From the NCBI GenBank assembly GCA_965240325.2, contig OZ251231.1, forward strand, positions 806,001 to 870,000: DNA of 64,000 bases, written 5' to 3'. Position 1 is the first letter of the stretch; the number at the start of each line of letters is the position of its first letter. The translations under genes and the position numbers were made by a program. Source of the DNA: Rebecca billardiae RCC1528. Taxonomy: Eukaryota > Haptophyta. Below, piece by piece: positions 1-11,060 of this stretch. A model generated the notes under the pieces. It was not told the origin of the DNA. It saw only the letters and a program-made list of their open reading frames with translations, and did not search any database.

Positions 1-1
1 C

Positions 2-256
2 GAGAGCAACTTCTCCATCAAGGGCGTTGGCGCGCTGGGGGCCGACAACGACAACTCGACCACTGCCCAGGTCTCGCGTGGAGACAGCGAGGTTGTCCTT
101 TCGTTTGCCGACTATTATCGTAAGGCGCTCGTTGACCAACAGCCCGTCGAGAGCTCGCCCGTCTCGGACCGGATCGCCAACCAACTGAGCCGCGTGCTCA
201 TCGACGACGGTGACGCGCTCGCCACGAACGCATCAGCAGAGTCGTCACATAATTGA
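2..256 (+). CDS. 3' end of an unidentified protein (5' truncated by window edge)
   Basis: An open frame enters at base 2 and ends at a TGA at 254-256, giving 84 residues. Composition is protein-like (mixed polar and hydrophobic, with acidic and Ser-rich stretches such as DNDNSTTAQVSRGDSE and DYYRKALVDQQPVESSP), with strong GC bias at third positions. No domain is recognised. The sequence downstream turns at once into stop-rich, lower-GC DNA, which supports a true gene end. It could be the last exon of a larger gene to the left. Confidence 0.5.
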   Translation, partial: ESNFSIKGVGALGADNDNSTTAQVSRGDSEVVLSFADYYRKALVDQQPVESSPVSDRIANQLSRVLIDDGDALATNASAESSHN

Positions 257-729
257 TCGGGGGCACGGTAATGATCCGAAGACTGTCAGTGTCACCGGTC
301 TGAGCCGCCTGAATTACGCTAGTGTCTATCTAGTCGTCTTCGGCGCAGCCCGGCAGGCTCACCGTAACTGACTCAGCTGCCGCATGCGGACCTGACGGCG
401 GGCGCTGTCCGCGTTAGCTAATAGCGGCTAGTAGGTACTATACGTACTTACATTGCGGACTTTATAAATATTCGGCGCCGAAGTCTTATGCTGATCGAAC
501 GTCTACTTAGTATTTCGTATTAGTAATATTTAGTATCGCGACTCGGCGACGTATAAACGGCGGTAAAGTGAATCATTATATTGACATTGTCGTCCGGTGC
601 GTATAATGCGGATAATCGTCCGTGATCTGCTCCGACGAGCCTCCGTGACCGAACGAGCATCTAGCCCGTCTCAGTCTCACCAGGGCCTAGCCCTAGTAGC
701 CCTAGGCACTAGCAGCAGCAGCCGATATT
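257..729. other. Intergenic stretch, no gene seen
   Basis: Lower GC than the flanking coding sequence, with many stops in all frames. No coding, RNA or repeat structure recognised. Confidence 0.5.
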
Positions 730-1320
730 GGCCCGCGATGCAGGGCGGAGTCGCGCACGGTGCAGAGCCCGCAGCGCGGGCTCGAACCTAACGTCGTCAA
801 AAAGATTATTGACCGCTTTGAGTTTGATTACAGGCTCCTGATCCCAGCCCCTGCCGTCGGCCGTCCCGTAGGGACGGGCAGCCGGGCAGCCCGCGGCAGG
901 GCTGCGGCGCACTGCGGGTCGGGCGCACTGCCTGACCTGGTCCGAGTGCCGAGTGGTCGTGGTCGGAAGGCGCAGACACATGTCTCAGTGGCTGCTGACG
1001 CCTGCCCGTTGGCGTTGCATGCCACGTCGTTAAAAAGGGACGGGGGGCGATTTTCAGGGCTGGTGTCACTGTCAGAGACCGATTTTCGATTTCACGAGAC
1101 CGCATTAGCAGGCATCATTTATTTTCTGAGTCAATACAATATTAGCGATCCGGACGCGAAGAGGGCCGATCTGCAGTGGCGATGCACGTCCACGGTCCCG
1201 AGCACTGAGTCGATCCAGTGAAAGCGTGGACGGGGCGTGAGCTCACGTCCAAACACACACTTAACGTAACGGACCGTTACTAACGATTTTTCCGGCGGCC
1301 AATGAGATTGAATCAAGGAG
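730..1320 (+). repeat. Interspersed repeat family A, copy 1 (diverged, with an internal insertion)
   Basis: Shares blocks with 7567-7860 and 21341-21650 and, inverted, with 16205-16475: a GC-rich head (GGCCCGCGRTGCAGGGCGGA), an AAAAAGAT block, a GGGACGGGGGGCGATTTT block and a tail with TTAACGTAACGG. In this copy about 190 bp separate the AAAAAGAT and GGGACGG blocks, so it carries an insertion or is the longer ancestral form. No long open frame is conserved among copies, so the family looks non-coding and non-autonomous. Confidence 0.6.
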
Positions 1321-1461
1321 CGACGACTACGTTTATTATGGCGATTTTGTATTCGGGCTTACGGATACGACGCGGTCAACCGTGACCTCATCATCATTTG
1401 ATTCTACCGCTTCAGTGCTTCGCGTTTACGGCTATATTTAAACCGCACCTGTCATCAATGA

Positions 1462-2187
1462 ATGCGTACCCATAATTATTACGGCCGCCTCGTTACAATC
1501 ATAGTAGTATTGCGGATAGTGACACCGTGTTCGCCGCCCGCCGTGCGCTGCTTTATTTCACGGCGGTCTTCGGGACGCACATCGGACGCGATGCCGCGTT
1601 GCGGGCGGCGCGCCTCCCCCCACGCGGTCAAGTATTGGTCGAAGATTCCGCCCTCGCAGCTGCGCCAGGCCATCAACGATGATGCGCTCACGCTCGGCGT
1701 GGTCGCCGCCCTTGTGATGACCGGCTCGGCCGCGGCGCTCCTGTTCAGCAGCGACGACTTTGCGGAGGAGCTCTCGGAGGGCGCGCGGTGGTGGGTGCAC
1801 CACCTCTACATCGCGTGCAACGTCGTGTCGGTCATGGCGGGGCTGGCGTGCATCTTAATCGGCGCGTACACCGTCGTGCATGGTGCGAAGGTGCACGACG
1901 ACTACTTCTTGGAGTTCGTCGCGCACGTCAAGGGTGACCCCGTGAACGAGGCCGTGGGGTACTTCAATGTCTCGGTCATCGGTTTCGTGCTGGGCGTGCT
2001 GCTGGGCGTGCTGCTCGTCGCGGGCTGGGTGGCGGCGGGGATTGTGTTGCTCATCATACTCGCCTACCTCTCAGCCATTGTGTACAGCACGATCGCCGTC
2101 AACCACGCCAGCGAGGTCCTGATGCGCAAGTATGCAGAGGGGGAACCACCAGCTGTCAAGCACACCACGCCCACGGCGGTATCGTAG
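1462..2187 (+). CDS. Predicted four-pass membrane protein, unknown function
   Basis: A 241-residue frame. Hydrophobic segments lie near residues 76-95, 113-140, 168-189 and 190-212, the last two forming one long Gly/Val/Leu-rich hairpin (VIGFVLGVLLGVLLVAGW). The C-terminal tail (about 213-241) is polar with MRKYAEGEPPAVKH. The first 43 residues are Arg/Cys-rich and unlike the rest, so translation may instead begin at Met44 (base 1591) or the N-terminus may be spliced from upstream. The pattern of paired helices and short loops suggests a small integral membrane protein, but no family is recognised. The 3' side lacks coding signal to about 3.0 kb. Confidence 0.65.
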   Translation: MRTHNYYGRLVTIIVVLRIVTPCSPPAVRCFISRRSSGRTSDAMPRCGRRASPHAVKYWSKIPPSQLRQAINDDALTLGVVAALVMTGSAAALLFSSDDFAEELSEGARWWVHHLYIACNVVSVMAGLACILIGAYTVVHGAKVHDDYFLEFVAHVKGDPVNEAVGYFNVSVIGFVLGVLLGVLLVAGWVAAGIVLLIILAYLSAIVYSTIAVNHASEVLMRKYAEGEPPAVKHTTPTAVS

Positions 2188-3019
2188 GGCACTGCGGCCA
2201 TGAGCGTCATCGTGCGGGCCTCCGCGTTCGTCCCGTGATCCTTGGCGGAGTTGGTGCCGCCTAGGACGAGGAGCAGGTCCTAACTCAAGGGCAGGTGGAC
2301 TGGCCGTGGATGACGGATTCACAGGCGAACGGCGGGCAGCGTTGGCGGCGGGCAGGCGCTGCATGCTCCTTCCTTCGCCCCACACGGCACCACCAGGCAC
2401 CACCAGTAGTGATGCTAATGCTGGGTACGGGCGCGGGCGCGAGCGCGGGCGAGGGGCTGAGCTGGCGGCCGCCCGCCCCACCAACCGCACCGGCGCAAGA
2501 GTGAAGTTAATGTCACACTCACAGGTTACCGTATGCCCCTTCAGGCTTCACACTCTTCAGCCTTCTGCGCGGGGCTGAAACAGCACTGATGGGCATGACA
2601 GATGCCTGACACGAAAGCCACGGGCTGATCTGCGAGCGGCGAGTCCGCGACGATGGCGAGGTCGTGGCATATGCTACGGGCGACGCCGTGCTCCCCTCTC
2701 GTCCGTGCTCGCAGTCCCCCGCTCGCTCTCCGGGCCGTCCGGGCCGCGACAACACAGCACAGCGGCCGTCGCGGCGCCCGACGCGCGCAGAGCGGCCCTC
2801 GCGGGCTCGCACATCGACGCGGCGGCGAGGCTGACAGAAAAAGACGGTCGCGATCCAGGATGTCATAACGAGCCGCAGGGAGCCCAGTGTGCCGTGTACC
2901 ACGGGCCACCGTAGTTCGGTGCTGTGCGCCTGAGGCTCGCGCGGGCCCCGAGCTGCGTGAGCGGCGCTGCATGAGCATCTCCGCCGAGAGCAGCAGCAGA
3001 CGCAGTGAATGAGACCGAT
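2188..3019. other. Intergenic, no gene seen
   Basis: Frames here are short, Arg/Ala-rich and mutually antisense, as expected by chance at this GC content. No convincing protein or RNA was seen. Confidence 0.4.
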
Positions 3020-3575
3020 ATATATGACCGCGTTTCGCGGTCCTTTTCCGTAGAACGAACGTAGTTCGGGGCCCGCGGTGGCGGTGCACCCTCCGTCGCA
3101 GTCGTCTATTGACAGACCAGTTGCATGCCCGTACAACTAGACTCCAGCGGCGCGCCGCTGCGCCCCGGTGCCGGCGCCGGGCGCGGGCCCATCGCAGCCG
3201 CCGGCGCCGGCGCCCGGATTGTGTACAGGCGGATGCGACGAGGCGTGATCGACGCATGAGCGCGACTCCACGTGCACGCCAGGCCACGTGGAGCTGACAG
3301 CCAGGGAACACGGTGCGGGGCCGCGGATTCGTTCTGGCCGCTGCTGCTGACCGCGCTGTCTGTCGTCACCGCGCGCCGCCGGGCAGCGCCAGGAGTAGAT
3401 GATTTGCACTGGTCCGAGTAGGGTTCGACCAGCGCCTGCGCGACGGCCGACAGGCGGGCGCGAGGCGTGATCGACGCATGAGCGCAACTCTATCTACGTG
3501 CACGCCAGGCCACGCGGAGCAGACAGCCAGAGGGAGCACTGTGTGTGCCGAGGTGCGAGGGCACCGGTGATTGTT
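3020..3575 (+). repeat. Interspersed repeat family B, copy 1
   Basis: This roughly 550-bp block recurs inverted at 22430-22965 with high similarity, and as shorter pieces at 8064-8150 (same strand) and 17560-17785 (inverted). Landmarks are GACCGCG..CGCGGTCCTTT, the GTAGAACGAACGTAGTTCGG block, GGCGGTGCACCCTCCGTCGC, and a sub-repeat with CGTGATCGACGCATGAGCGC that occurs twice inside this copy (near 3243 and 3466). No conserved frame. The full-length copies lie in opposite orientation 19 kb apart. Confidence 0.65.
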
Positions 3576-3636
3576 ATTCACTCCGCACGCCGGCGGTTGC
3601 ACTGCACGGGGTCACGGGGTGACACACCTCGGTCAC

Positions 3637-3942
3637 GCCGCGGAGAGCCCAGAGCGCCCGCCGCGAGCGCGACGCACTGCTGGGATGTGTTGTACTGGTA
3701 GTGCACTGGCCCTACGAGGCACGCTTTAGCCCACGAGATACGTGCGATGATCATGGGCAGCTGCAGTAATGTCCACAGGTCGATGGTCGTGTGATAGACC
3801 ATGGACTCTCGTGCAGCGGTAGGAAATGGTCTGGATGTGGGCTGCACTCAGGGGAACGCAAGCGCATGTCAGCGTGGCTATCAGTACATCACATCCTAGC
3901 AGTGCGTCGCGCTCGCGGCGGGCGCTCTGGGCTCTCCGCGGC
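3637..3942. repeat. 53-bp inverted repeat with a 200-bp loop
   Basis: Bases 3637-3689 and 3890-3942 are near-perfect reverse complements (core AGAGCCCAGAGCGCCCGCC on the left arm), separated by about 200 bp of non-coding sequence. It can form a long hairpin and is probably a foldback element remnant. Confidence 0.6.
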
Positions 3943-4339
3943 CGTGTGCTCGCAAGGGTCTGCAAGCAGCGTGGAAGGCCGTGGCGTGAACGGTCGCGCG
4001 CGGCGTGGCGACGAGCGGGAGCGCGCGATCGCACACAGACGCGCGGAAGGCGACTGGCATGCCACAGCGCCGCTGCCGCAGCCCACGCGAGGTCGCGAGC
4101 TACTGCCCTTCGGATCGCGAGCCGGCGCCCCCGCGCGCCCCTCGCCGCCGTGCACGAAGATGGGGCGCGCGGAGGCGGCATTTTCGTTTCTAAAAGTTCT
4201 GCCATAGCAAGACGACGAAGGGTGGCCTCGCCACCGCGGCGAGGCCACCCTCGAAGTGGCCTCGCCACCCCGTGCGAAAGTGGCCTCGCCGCGCACGTTT
4301 TCGCTCGAGTGCACTCTGCCACCGTGAGCCTTACGCACG

Positions 4340-5874
4340 TTAAGGTGGCACGGCAGGAAAACCGCGGGACTGCGACGTAACAGCCATGGCTGCCGCTTGC
4401 GCACGCCGATTCGGGGCTCGTGCGCGCCGAGCGCGTACAGCACGGTCCGGAGCGCATGCCGGGTGGTCAAAGCACGTGCGCCGGCCTCCTGGCTCGCCTA
4501 CCGATGAGCTCGTCGCGTCTCTCGTCACGCTCCAGCCGTGGACCAGCATGCACATGTGCGGGTCAGCTGGCGAGCTGCAGACGCGGTGGATGCGCTGCAT
4601 GGTATGTGCGCCACTGGCCGCCCAGATGGTCAGGGCGTACGGGTGCGGACGTGTACACGTGCGTCCAGTCGTTTGAACCGTGCGCCGAGGCCGTTTTGGA
4701 GGTGTGCACCTACTCGCGGATGTCGGCGGCACCCCGTGGGCAGCCCGTGGGGCCAGAGAAGCCGCGACGGGCAGCATTCGGGCGAGGTGTGCATGGCCCC
4801 ATGGCGGCAGAGAACGCCCTGTGCGTACGCTACGGGCTACGCCGAGGTCAGCGATATGGACTTGGCCTGTGTATGGGCCTTGAACAGTCTGCTTGGGGCC
4901 CTACGGAAGTCACCGCGCGTGCGCAGCGTCCCCGGTGCCCAATAGTAGGCTATACGCGGCATGCCAAAACTCGAAATCTTTTATAGAACTTCAACTGTGA
5001 CCCTATCTACCCTCGAGCTCTTCCCATAAGCTGTGCTTAGCCAGCTCGGCATGCGAATCGGGTTGCACGTTCTGAAATTAACACGAAAATGGTCCAAAAT
5101 CGCCGATTTTGGACCATTTTCGTGTTAATTTCAAAACGTGCAACCCGATTCGCATGCCGAGCTGGCTGAACACAGCTTATGGGAAGGGATCGAGAGTAGC
5201 TAGGGTCCCGGTTGAAGTTCTATAAAAGATTTCGAGTTTTGGCATGCCGCGTATAGCCTACTATTGGGCACCGGGGACGCTGCGCACGCGCGGTGACTTC
5301 CGTAGGGCCCCAAGCAGACTGTTCAAGGCCCATACACAGGCCAAGTCCATATCGCTGACCTCGGCGTAGCCCGTAGCGTACGCACAGGGCGTTCTCTGCC
5401 GCCATGGGGCCATGCACACCTCGCCCGAATGCTGCCCGTCGCGGCTTCTCTGGCCCCACGGGCTGCCCACGGGGTGCCGCCGACATCCGCGAGTAGGTGC
5501 ACACCTCCAAAACGGCCTCGGCGCACGGTTCAAACGACTGGACGCACGTGTACACGTCCGCACCCGTACGCCCTGACCATCTGGGCGGCCAGTGGCGCAC
5601 ATACCATGCAGCGCATCCACCGCGTCTGCAGCTCGCCAGCTGACCCGCACATGTGCATGCTGGTCCACGGCTGGAGCGTGACGAGAGACGCGACGAGCTC
5701 ATCGGTAGGCGAGCCAGGAGGCCGGCGCACGTGCTTTGACCACCCGGCATGCGCTCCGGACCGTGCCGTACGCGCTCGGCGTGCACGAGCCTCGAATCGG
5801 CGCGCGCAAGCGGCAGCCATGGCTGTTACGTCGCGTCCCGCCGGTCCGGGCGATTTCCTGCCGTGCCACCTTAA
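4340..5874. mobile_element. TTAA-flanked 1,527-bp palindromic (foldback) element, copy 1
   Basis: TTAA at 4340-4343 and 5871-5874 flanks an element (4344-5870) whose two halves are reverse complements almost to the centre (near 5103). The ends are GGTGGCACGGCAGGAAA and its complement. TTAA target duplication is the hallmark of piggyBac-type transposition, although the GGTGG end is not the CCC start usual for that superfamily. Arms are about 760 bp. Small arm differences (an 8-bp length difference near the right end and scattered substitutions) act as markers. A 188-codon frame in each arm points to the centre but looks like a GC-rich shadow. No transposase is present, so it would need one in trans. 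A second copy of exactly the same length lies at 51358-52892. Confidence 0.85.
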
Positions 5875-5917
5875 AACAAATAAATTATAACTCTGGATCC
5901 TCCGGACGTCCCCGTCC

Positions 5918-7198
5918 GTGGGCACCGCTGTCCGGAAACGAGAGCCACGTCCGCCCGTCGCAACGATGGCGATCGTCCGCGTGCTCGCACGCGAGGCACA
6001 CCGAGCATGCACCGATTACGACTCAGGCTGGTTCCCGCTGATCGCAGCGAGCCTTCTCTGCGCAGAAGCCGCCCTAGGCGCTGCAATCATCCGTCGCGTG
6101 CCCTACACGGAGATCGACTGGGAGGCGTACATGGATGAGGTGGGCACGATACTCTCCGGCGACTTTGACTACACGCATGCGCGCGGAGGGACAGGCCCTC
6201 TCGTGTATCCCGGCGGCTTCGTGCTCGTGTACTCGGCGTTGTACAACCTCACTGGCGGGGGCGTGGACATCCGATTGGCGCAGTACATCTTCCTCCTCGC
6301 GTACCTCACGACGCTTGCACTCGCGCTCGATGTGTACCGACAGGCGCGCGTCGCGCCGCCGTGGACAGTCGTGCTCCTGTGCCTGTCGAAGCGCGTGCAC
6401 TCGATCTACATGCTCCGCCTATTCAACGATGGCATCACCACACTCCTCTTGTACGCCGCGCTCTCTCAGCTCTCGCGCGACCGATGGGCGATCGGCTGCA
6501 GCCTGTACTCGCTCGCTGTGAGCGTCAAGATGCACCCGCTGCTGTGCGCTCCCGCGCTCTTCGTGCTGCTGTGGAAGCGCGGCGGCGCGCGCTTCGCCGC
6601 CCAGCACGTCGGGCTCTGCGCTGCGATCCAGCTCACCATCGGCGCGCCCTACCTCGTCACGAACGCGCGCGGTTACATCTCGCGCTCGTTTGAGCTCGGC
6701 CGCGTGTTCCTGTACAAGTGGACGGTCAACCTGCGCTTTCTGCCAGAGGCGGTCTTCGTCTCGAAGCGGCTGGCCGCGGCGCTGCTTGCTGGGAACGCGC
6801 TGACGCTGCTCGCCCTCGGCCACTGGCGATGGTGCCGCCGCGAAGGCGGGCTGCCGGCGCTCTTGGCCACGCGTGCGGGCGCGCAGCACGCGCAGCGCCT
6901 CAGCGCGCGCGAGGTGGTGCACACAATGCTAGTCGCCAACTTTGTCGGCATCGTCTTCGCGCGCACGCTGCACTACCAGTTCTACTCGTGGTACTTCCAC
7001 GCGCTGCCGCACTTGCTCTGGTCCCTGCCCATACCCACCGCCTCTCGCCTCCTGCTGTTTGCGGCAATCGAGTCCGCGTGGAACGTCTACCCGCCTGCGG
7101 CCGTCACGTCTCTGGCGCTGCTCGGCTGCCACATCGGCATCCTCGCGGGCCTCAGCTGGGGTGCGCCATCGGCGGCGCCGACGCAGCACACGCTGTGA
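5918..7198 (+). CDS. ALG3: ALG3-type dolichyl-P-Man:Man5GlcNAc2-PP-dolichol alpha-1,3-mannosyltransferase
   Basis: The protein (426 aa, single exon) is expected to add the first lumenal mannose to Man5GlcNAc2-PP-dolichol in the ER, using dolichyl-phosphate mannose, in N-glycan precursor assembly. Family motifs in order: YTEIDWEAYM (63-72), TGPLVYPGGF (92-101), HSIYMLRLFND (161-171), AVSVKM (200-205), FELGRVFLYKWTVNLRFLPE (258-277) and LHYQFYSWYFHALP (351-364). About ten hydrophobic segments run between them. Length matches the family (about 430 aa). The acidic EID near the first lumenal loop, typical of GT-C enzymes, is intact. Met1 (5918) or Met17 (5966) may be the start; Met17 better fits the short N-terminus of homologues. 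The palindromic element ends only 47 bp upstream, so the promoter or 5'UTR must include or abut it. Confidence 0.93.
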   Translation: MGTAVRKREPRPPVATMAIVRVLAREAHRACTDYDSGWFPLIAASLLCAEAALGAAIIRRVPYTEIDWEAYMDEVGTILSGDFDYTHARGGTGPLVYPGGFVLVYSALYNLTGGGVDIRLAQYIFLLAYLTTLALALDVYRQARVAPPWTVVLLCLSKRVHSIYMLRLFNDGITTLLLYAALSQLSRDRWAIGCSLYSLAVSVKMHPLLCAPALFVLLWKRGGARFAAQHVGLCAAIQLTIGAPYLVTNARGYISRSFELGRVFLYKWTVNLRFLPEAVFVSKRLAAALLAGNALTLLALGHWRWCRREGGLPALLATRAGAQHAQRLSAREVVHTMLVANFVGIVFARTLHYQFYSWYFHALPHLLWSLPIPTASRLLLFAAIESAWNVYPPAAVTSLALLGCHIGILAGLSWGAPSAAPTQHTL

Positions 7199-7566
7199 CC
7201 ACATGCACGCGTACATCGCAGTGCGCCGGGCCGCGCGGCCGCGGCCCAGCCGCCCCGGCCCGTTCGCCCCGCGCTAATAAGATGCCAGCGGGCGCGGCGC
7301 CGTCCGAGCCCGAGGACTCCGACTCCGAGACAGTCTGTAGTACTGTAGTCTGACGCGCCGCCGACTGCTTCTTAGAAGTGCTTATAATATCTATATGTCT
7401 AGTAGTCAACGCAGTCACTCCGCCGAGGCTCCTGGGACGCGGAGTCTTATTAGCTTAGTACGTAGTAGACGAGTAGTAGTGTTAGTACGCGGAATCGGGT
7501 CTCAGAGTCAGACTGGGTCTGTGAGAGTCTGGTATGACTACACTGTGCTGTATAGTCGCAGTGTAG
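7199..7566. other. Intergenic downstream of ALG3
   Basis: No gene seen. Contains stop-rich DNA with short TAGTAGT and AGTC motifs. Confidence 0.4.
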
Positions 7567-7860
7567 TTATGGCCCGCGGTGCAGGGCGGAGCGCGCAGCG
7601 TGGAGCCCGCACCAGCGGGCCCGAACCACGTTTCAAAAAGATCTTTTATCTAGAAAAAGGGACGCGGGGGCCGATTTTTAGGGCTGGCGGAGACCGAGTT
7701 TTGATTTTTGAGACCCTCTCTGTGACACACGCATCACGGAGAAAAAAATCGCGCCCACGAGATTCCCCTAATCAATCGTGGACGGCCGGGCGTGAGAGTT
7801 CACTTCTGTGTGAAGTAGGACGGTTACAAGTCCAATACAAGCGTCAGCTTCTTTGCGAGG
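7567..7860 (+). repeat. Interspersed repeat family A, copy 2
   Basis: Starts TGGCCCGCGGTGCAGGGCGG, continues GGGCCCGAACCACGTTTC and AAAAAGATCTTTTATC, then GAGACCCTCTCTGTGACA. It is the closest relative of copy 3 at 21341-21650. The first 60 bp hold sequences loosely like tRNA A and B boxes (TGGCCCGCGG and CCCGAACC, about 45 bp apart), so a tRNA-derived SINE origin is possible but unproven. Confidence 0.6.
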
Positions 7861-8063
7861 CTATTTTTGCACGTCCTTACGGGATCAGCGAAGTAACCAA
7901 CCGATATATATTGGCTTCGTCGGGGTCGTATTCACTACTGGAGAACATTTGCACCGCGCTTCGTATTCATATGTATGGTTCACGCAGGCATAAAATCGCT
8001 TCGTCGGGGTCGTATCCACTATAGGCACTATACTGGAGAACATCATTTGCACCGCTTCGTTTT

Positions 8064-8150
8064 CATACATTATGACCGCGTTCCGCGGTCCTTCCATAGA
8101 ACCAACGTAGTTAGGGGCCCGCGGTGCACCCTCCGTCGGCATATGCTGTC
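8064..8150 (+). repeat. Partial family B repeat
   Basis: Matches 3027-3105: GACCGCGTTCCGCGGTCC, the AACCAACGTAGTTAGGGGCC block and GGTGCACCCTCCGTCGG. Only the 5' part of the family is present. Confidence 0.6.
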
Positions 8151-8237
8151 CGTCCAACGCGCGGCCGTAGCGGCAGCAGCAGCGCGGAGCGCCGTCGAGC
8201 ACGCGCGGCAAACGAATAATGGAATATTATGCAGCGC

Positions 8238-9060
8238 GGGCGAGTCGACGGTCTGGAAAATGCGCGATCACGCCACAGCAGGCTGGCAGAGCCCGCCCGA
8301 GCTGCAGCATGCGCCGTAGGTGCTGCCCCAAGCTCTCGACTGCCCGTAAGCGGCGGCATGTGCGGCGGCGCCGGCGGCGGCCATGCTGCCCCGCCGTTGC
8401 GCGCCGCGGGGCGCTGCCGGCACCTCCGTGGTGAAGCGCACAGCGCTCGAGCCCACAGGGGCTGGCGACCGTCAAACCGACACCCCATGACGCGGGGCTG
8501 CGTGTGCCAGCTGCGCGCACCCCCTGGGCCCACCTGGCCCGCTCGAGCAGCTCGCGCCTTGGGTGCGCACAGCGGCTCGAGCATACCGTGGTATGGGACG
8601 CCTGCTGCGGTGCCGCCGAGCACGTGCGGCCGAGGGTCACGCAGCACGGGCGACTCGACGGCGGCGAGCAGGCGCGACGGCCTCGCCGCGCCGCGGTAGA
8701 GCCTGCCCGGGCTGCAGCACGCCGTAGGAGCAGCCCAGCGCCCTCCTCCGCCCTCCAGCTTCGGCGCGCGTAGCAGGCCCGGCGGCGGCCATGCTGGCGT
8801 GCCCAAGCAAGCAGGCAGATGGGCGCGGCCGGCCGCGCCGTCGCAAAGCGCGCAGAACTCGAGCTCGGGGGGGCGGACGGCCGCCAAACTGGCGCCGCAG
8901 GACGTGGCACTGCGTGCGCCAGCTGCGCGCACCCGCTGCGCCCGCGTAGCCCGTGCGAGCGCCGCGCCTCGAGCACACGCCGCAGCAGCTCGACACAGCC
9001 ACTGCAGCGCGCACGCAGCCTGCACGCCGTGGCCCGTCGGCATCTTGGAAGCCGCCGAGA
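8238..9060. repeat. GC-rich stretch with a diverged ~410-bp internal duplication
   Basis: Similar blocks recur 410-411 bp apart: GGGCGAGTCGACGG at 8238 and GGGCGACTCGACGG near 8648; CAGCTGCGCGCACCC near 8510 and 8921. Long frames on both strands are Arg/Ala/Cys-rich and not convincing. Nearby at 9290-9350 the minus strand could encode MQEQMQDYLEIARDEEVP, a coding-like peptide that may be a leftover exon. No gene is called. Confidence 0.35.
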
Positions 9061-9692
9061 GCGTGTGCTTTCCCCGCACGACGGCGGTAGCTGCCGCGAT
9101 GTATACGAGCGTGCTGCCGCGCCGGCCGCCGCTGCCCGGCCGCCGCGCCGGCCTCCACTCCGCGCCCGCTGCGCGTCCGCAGCTGGCAGCTGCGCTGCTG
9201 CGCCCGCTGTCAGCCGGCGGCGGTGGCTGCCCGCGCTCGCTGGGCGACCACTCGATGATGCGCGCAGCGTAAAGTGCGCGCTGGGCACCTCCTCGTCGCG
9301 TGCAATTTCGAGGTAGTCCTGCATCTGCTCCTGCATCAGCCCCTCCCACCCTGCGCGCGGGCGCGGACGGAGTCGCACGCACGCGGTCCGATCGACGATC
9401 GATCGAGGGCGCGGCGGCCGCGGCACGGGACGGGCGTCGACGCGCAGGTTAGTTAGGTATGGTGCCGGCGCTTCCCGCAGGCGTTGCGCGCTTGGGGCGA
9501 GTGGGGCGCGTGGGCGAGACCAGCAGCCAGCCAGCCCACGCCACCGGCGCGAGGGCACCGGCGCGGCGCGCACGCCTTTGCACGGCATCCTCGCCCGCTG
9601 CCTCGGGCGTGTCGCCTCCCGCAAACGCTGGCGGGCGGGTAACCTGTTTTCACAAGCGCCTCTCTTTCATTATGGGCTTATGGCACAGGACG

Positions 9693-9837
9693 AGGTTCAT
9701 CCATCGAGGCAAGCGGGTAACTGGCTTGAAATAGCGCTATTCAAAAGAATCTCTTTCAATATTATGAGGAGGTTCATCCATCGAGGCAGGCGGGTAACTT
9801 GGTTGGACAAGCGATATTGAAAAGAATCTCTTTTAAT
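9693..9837 (+). repeat. 77-bp tandem repeat, two units left of the 6.2-kb transposon
   Basis: GGTTCATCCATCGAGGCA occurs at 9694 and 9771 (77-bp period), each followed by CGGGTAACT, an imperfect palindrome (TTGAAATAGCGCTATTCAA in unit 1) and AAAAGAATCTC. A third unit follows the transposon at 16042-16115. The transposon interrupts the junction between units 2 and 3. Confidence 0.75.
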
Positions 9838-10114
9838 CACAGTGCAGAAAAACGGCACAGGGTGACGTTTTAAGTTGTCCGCACCACTAGGCGAGTCATC
9901 GAAAAATTCTGAAGCGGCGCGCCTAAATTCGGCGCACCCTAGGCGCGTCGAATCGTGGCACAGACCTTGGTGCCAGGCCCCTCCCTGGCGCGCTGCGCGC
10001 GCGCCGACGCCCGCGCGGCGCGGGCAAAAAATCACTCCGACCAGCACTGCGCATGCTGCGCCGGCGAGCAGATCGAGCGGAGCCGACCAGATGACGAGCG
10101 GCGACGACGCCCGC

Positions 10115-11013
10115 CTACAGCTCGATGCGCTCGTGCTGTCGCTTGATGATGCCGCCCTCCCTCGCCCGTTTCTCCTTGGCTTCGAGATGCTGGACGCCGC
10201 CGAGCCGGCGAGCCGCGTAGCGGACGAGATCATTCGTGTTCACGAGGAACTCTTTCAGGTACAGCCGCCGCGCGATCTGCAGGAGGTAGTTCGACTTGAC
10301 CATGTACTGCACGATGGTGCTGCCCACCGTGCGGACGTGCAGGCCGATCGGCACGCCGGTCGAGTTGCGCTTGTACATGCGGCGCGCCCGGCTGCCCTTG
10401 AGCTCCTGCCCGTCCTCGCGCATGAAGACCACCTTCTTGCCGTGCCGCCGGATGCAGGCCGGCGCGTCCCACACGCTGTCCGCGATGTACACCGAGAAGC
10501 GGTCGGTCGTGGCGACGGTGTAGAAGGCCGCCGCCCACTCCTTCGCCAGTTCGTGCGCCTTGTCCGCATGCGCGTCACGCCCGGTCTGCGTCGAATCGTC
10601 GTAGTCGATCTTCTCCCAGTGCCAGTGCATCGCGAACAGCGCGTTCCAGACGTTGACGATCATCGGCATCAGGTCCTCCTTCGTCGCGCTCTTGGCGAGC
10701 TCGGCGAGCTTGCGAGGCGCGACGCCGGCGGTTGCAGCGAGCTGCGCGTCGTCACGCTCGAGCATCTCGCCAACGACCGAGTCGGCGTCATCGTCGTCGT
10801 CGTCGTCGTCGTCATCGTCGTTGTGCGCGCGCTCGGCTGAGGCGTGGATCTCAGCCGCCGCCGCCGCCGCAGCTGCTCGCACCGTCGCCGGATCACGCGG
10901 CTGCCGCGGCGGCGGGCGGCGGACAGCCGAGGTCAGCGGCTCTGCGGCCCCGTCGTCGTCGTCGTCGCTGCCACCGCTCGAATGCCCGTCGTCGTCTTCG
11001 TCGTCGCCGTCGT

Positions 11014-11060
<47 letters not shown>

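Noticed and set aside
4420-5786. 188-codon frames in each palindrome arm
   Set aside because: Cys/Arg/Ser-rich, no recognisable domain, overlapped by equally long frames on the other strand; conserved only because the arms are copies. Not called as proteins.
8227-9624. A 465-codon minus-strand frame
   Set aside because: Arg/Ala/Cys-rich, with the internal 410-bp DNA duplication out of frame; only a short MQEQMQDYLEIARDEE peptide looks coding.
9838-9880. A true RAG recombination signal (12- or 23-RSS)
   Set aside because: The heptamer CACAGTG matches, but no ACAAAAACC-like nonamer lies at 12 or 23 bp, and the target duplication is 2 bp, not 5 bp.
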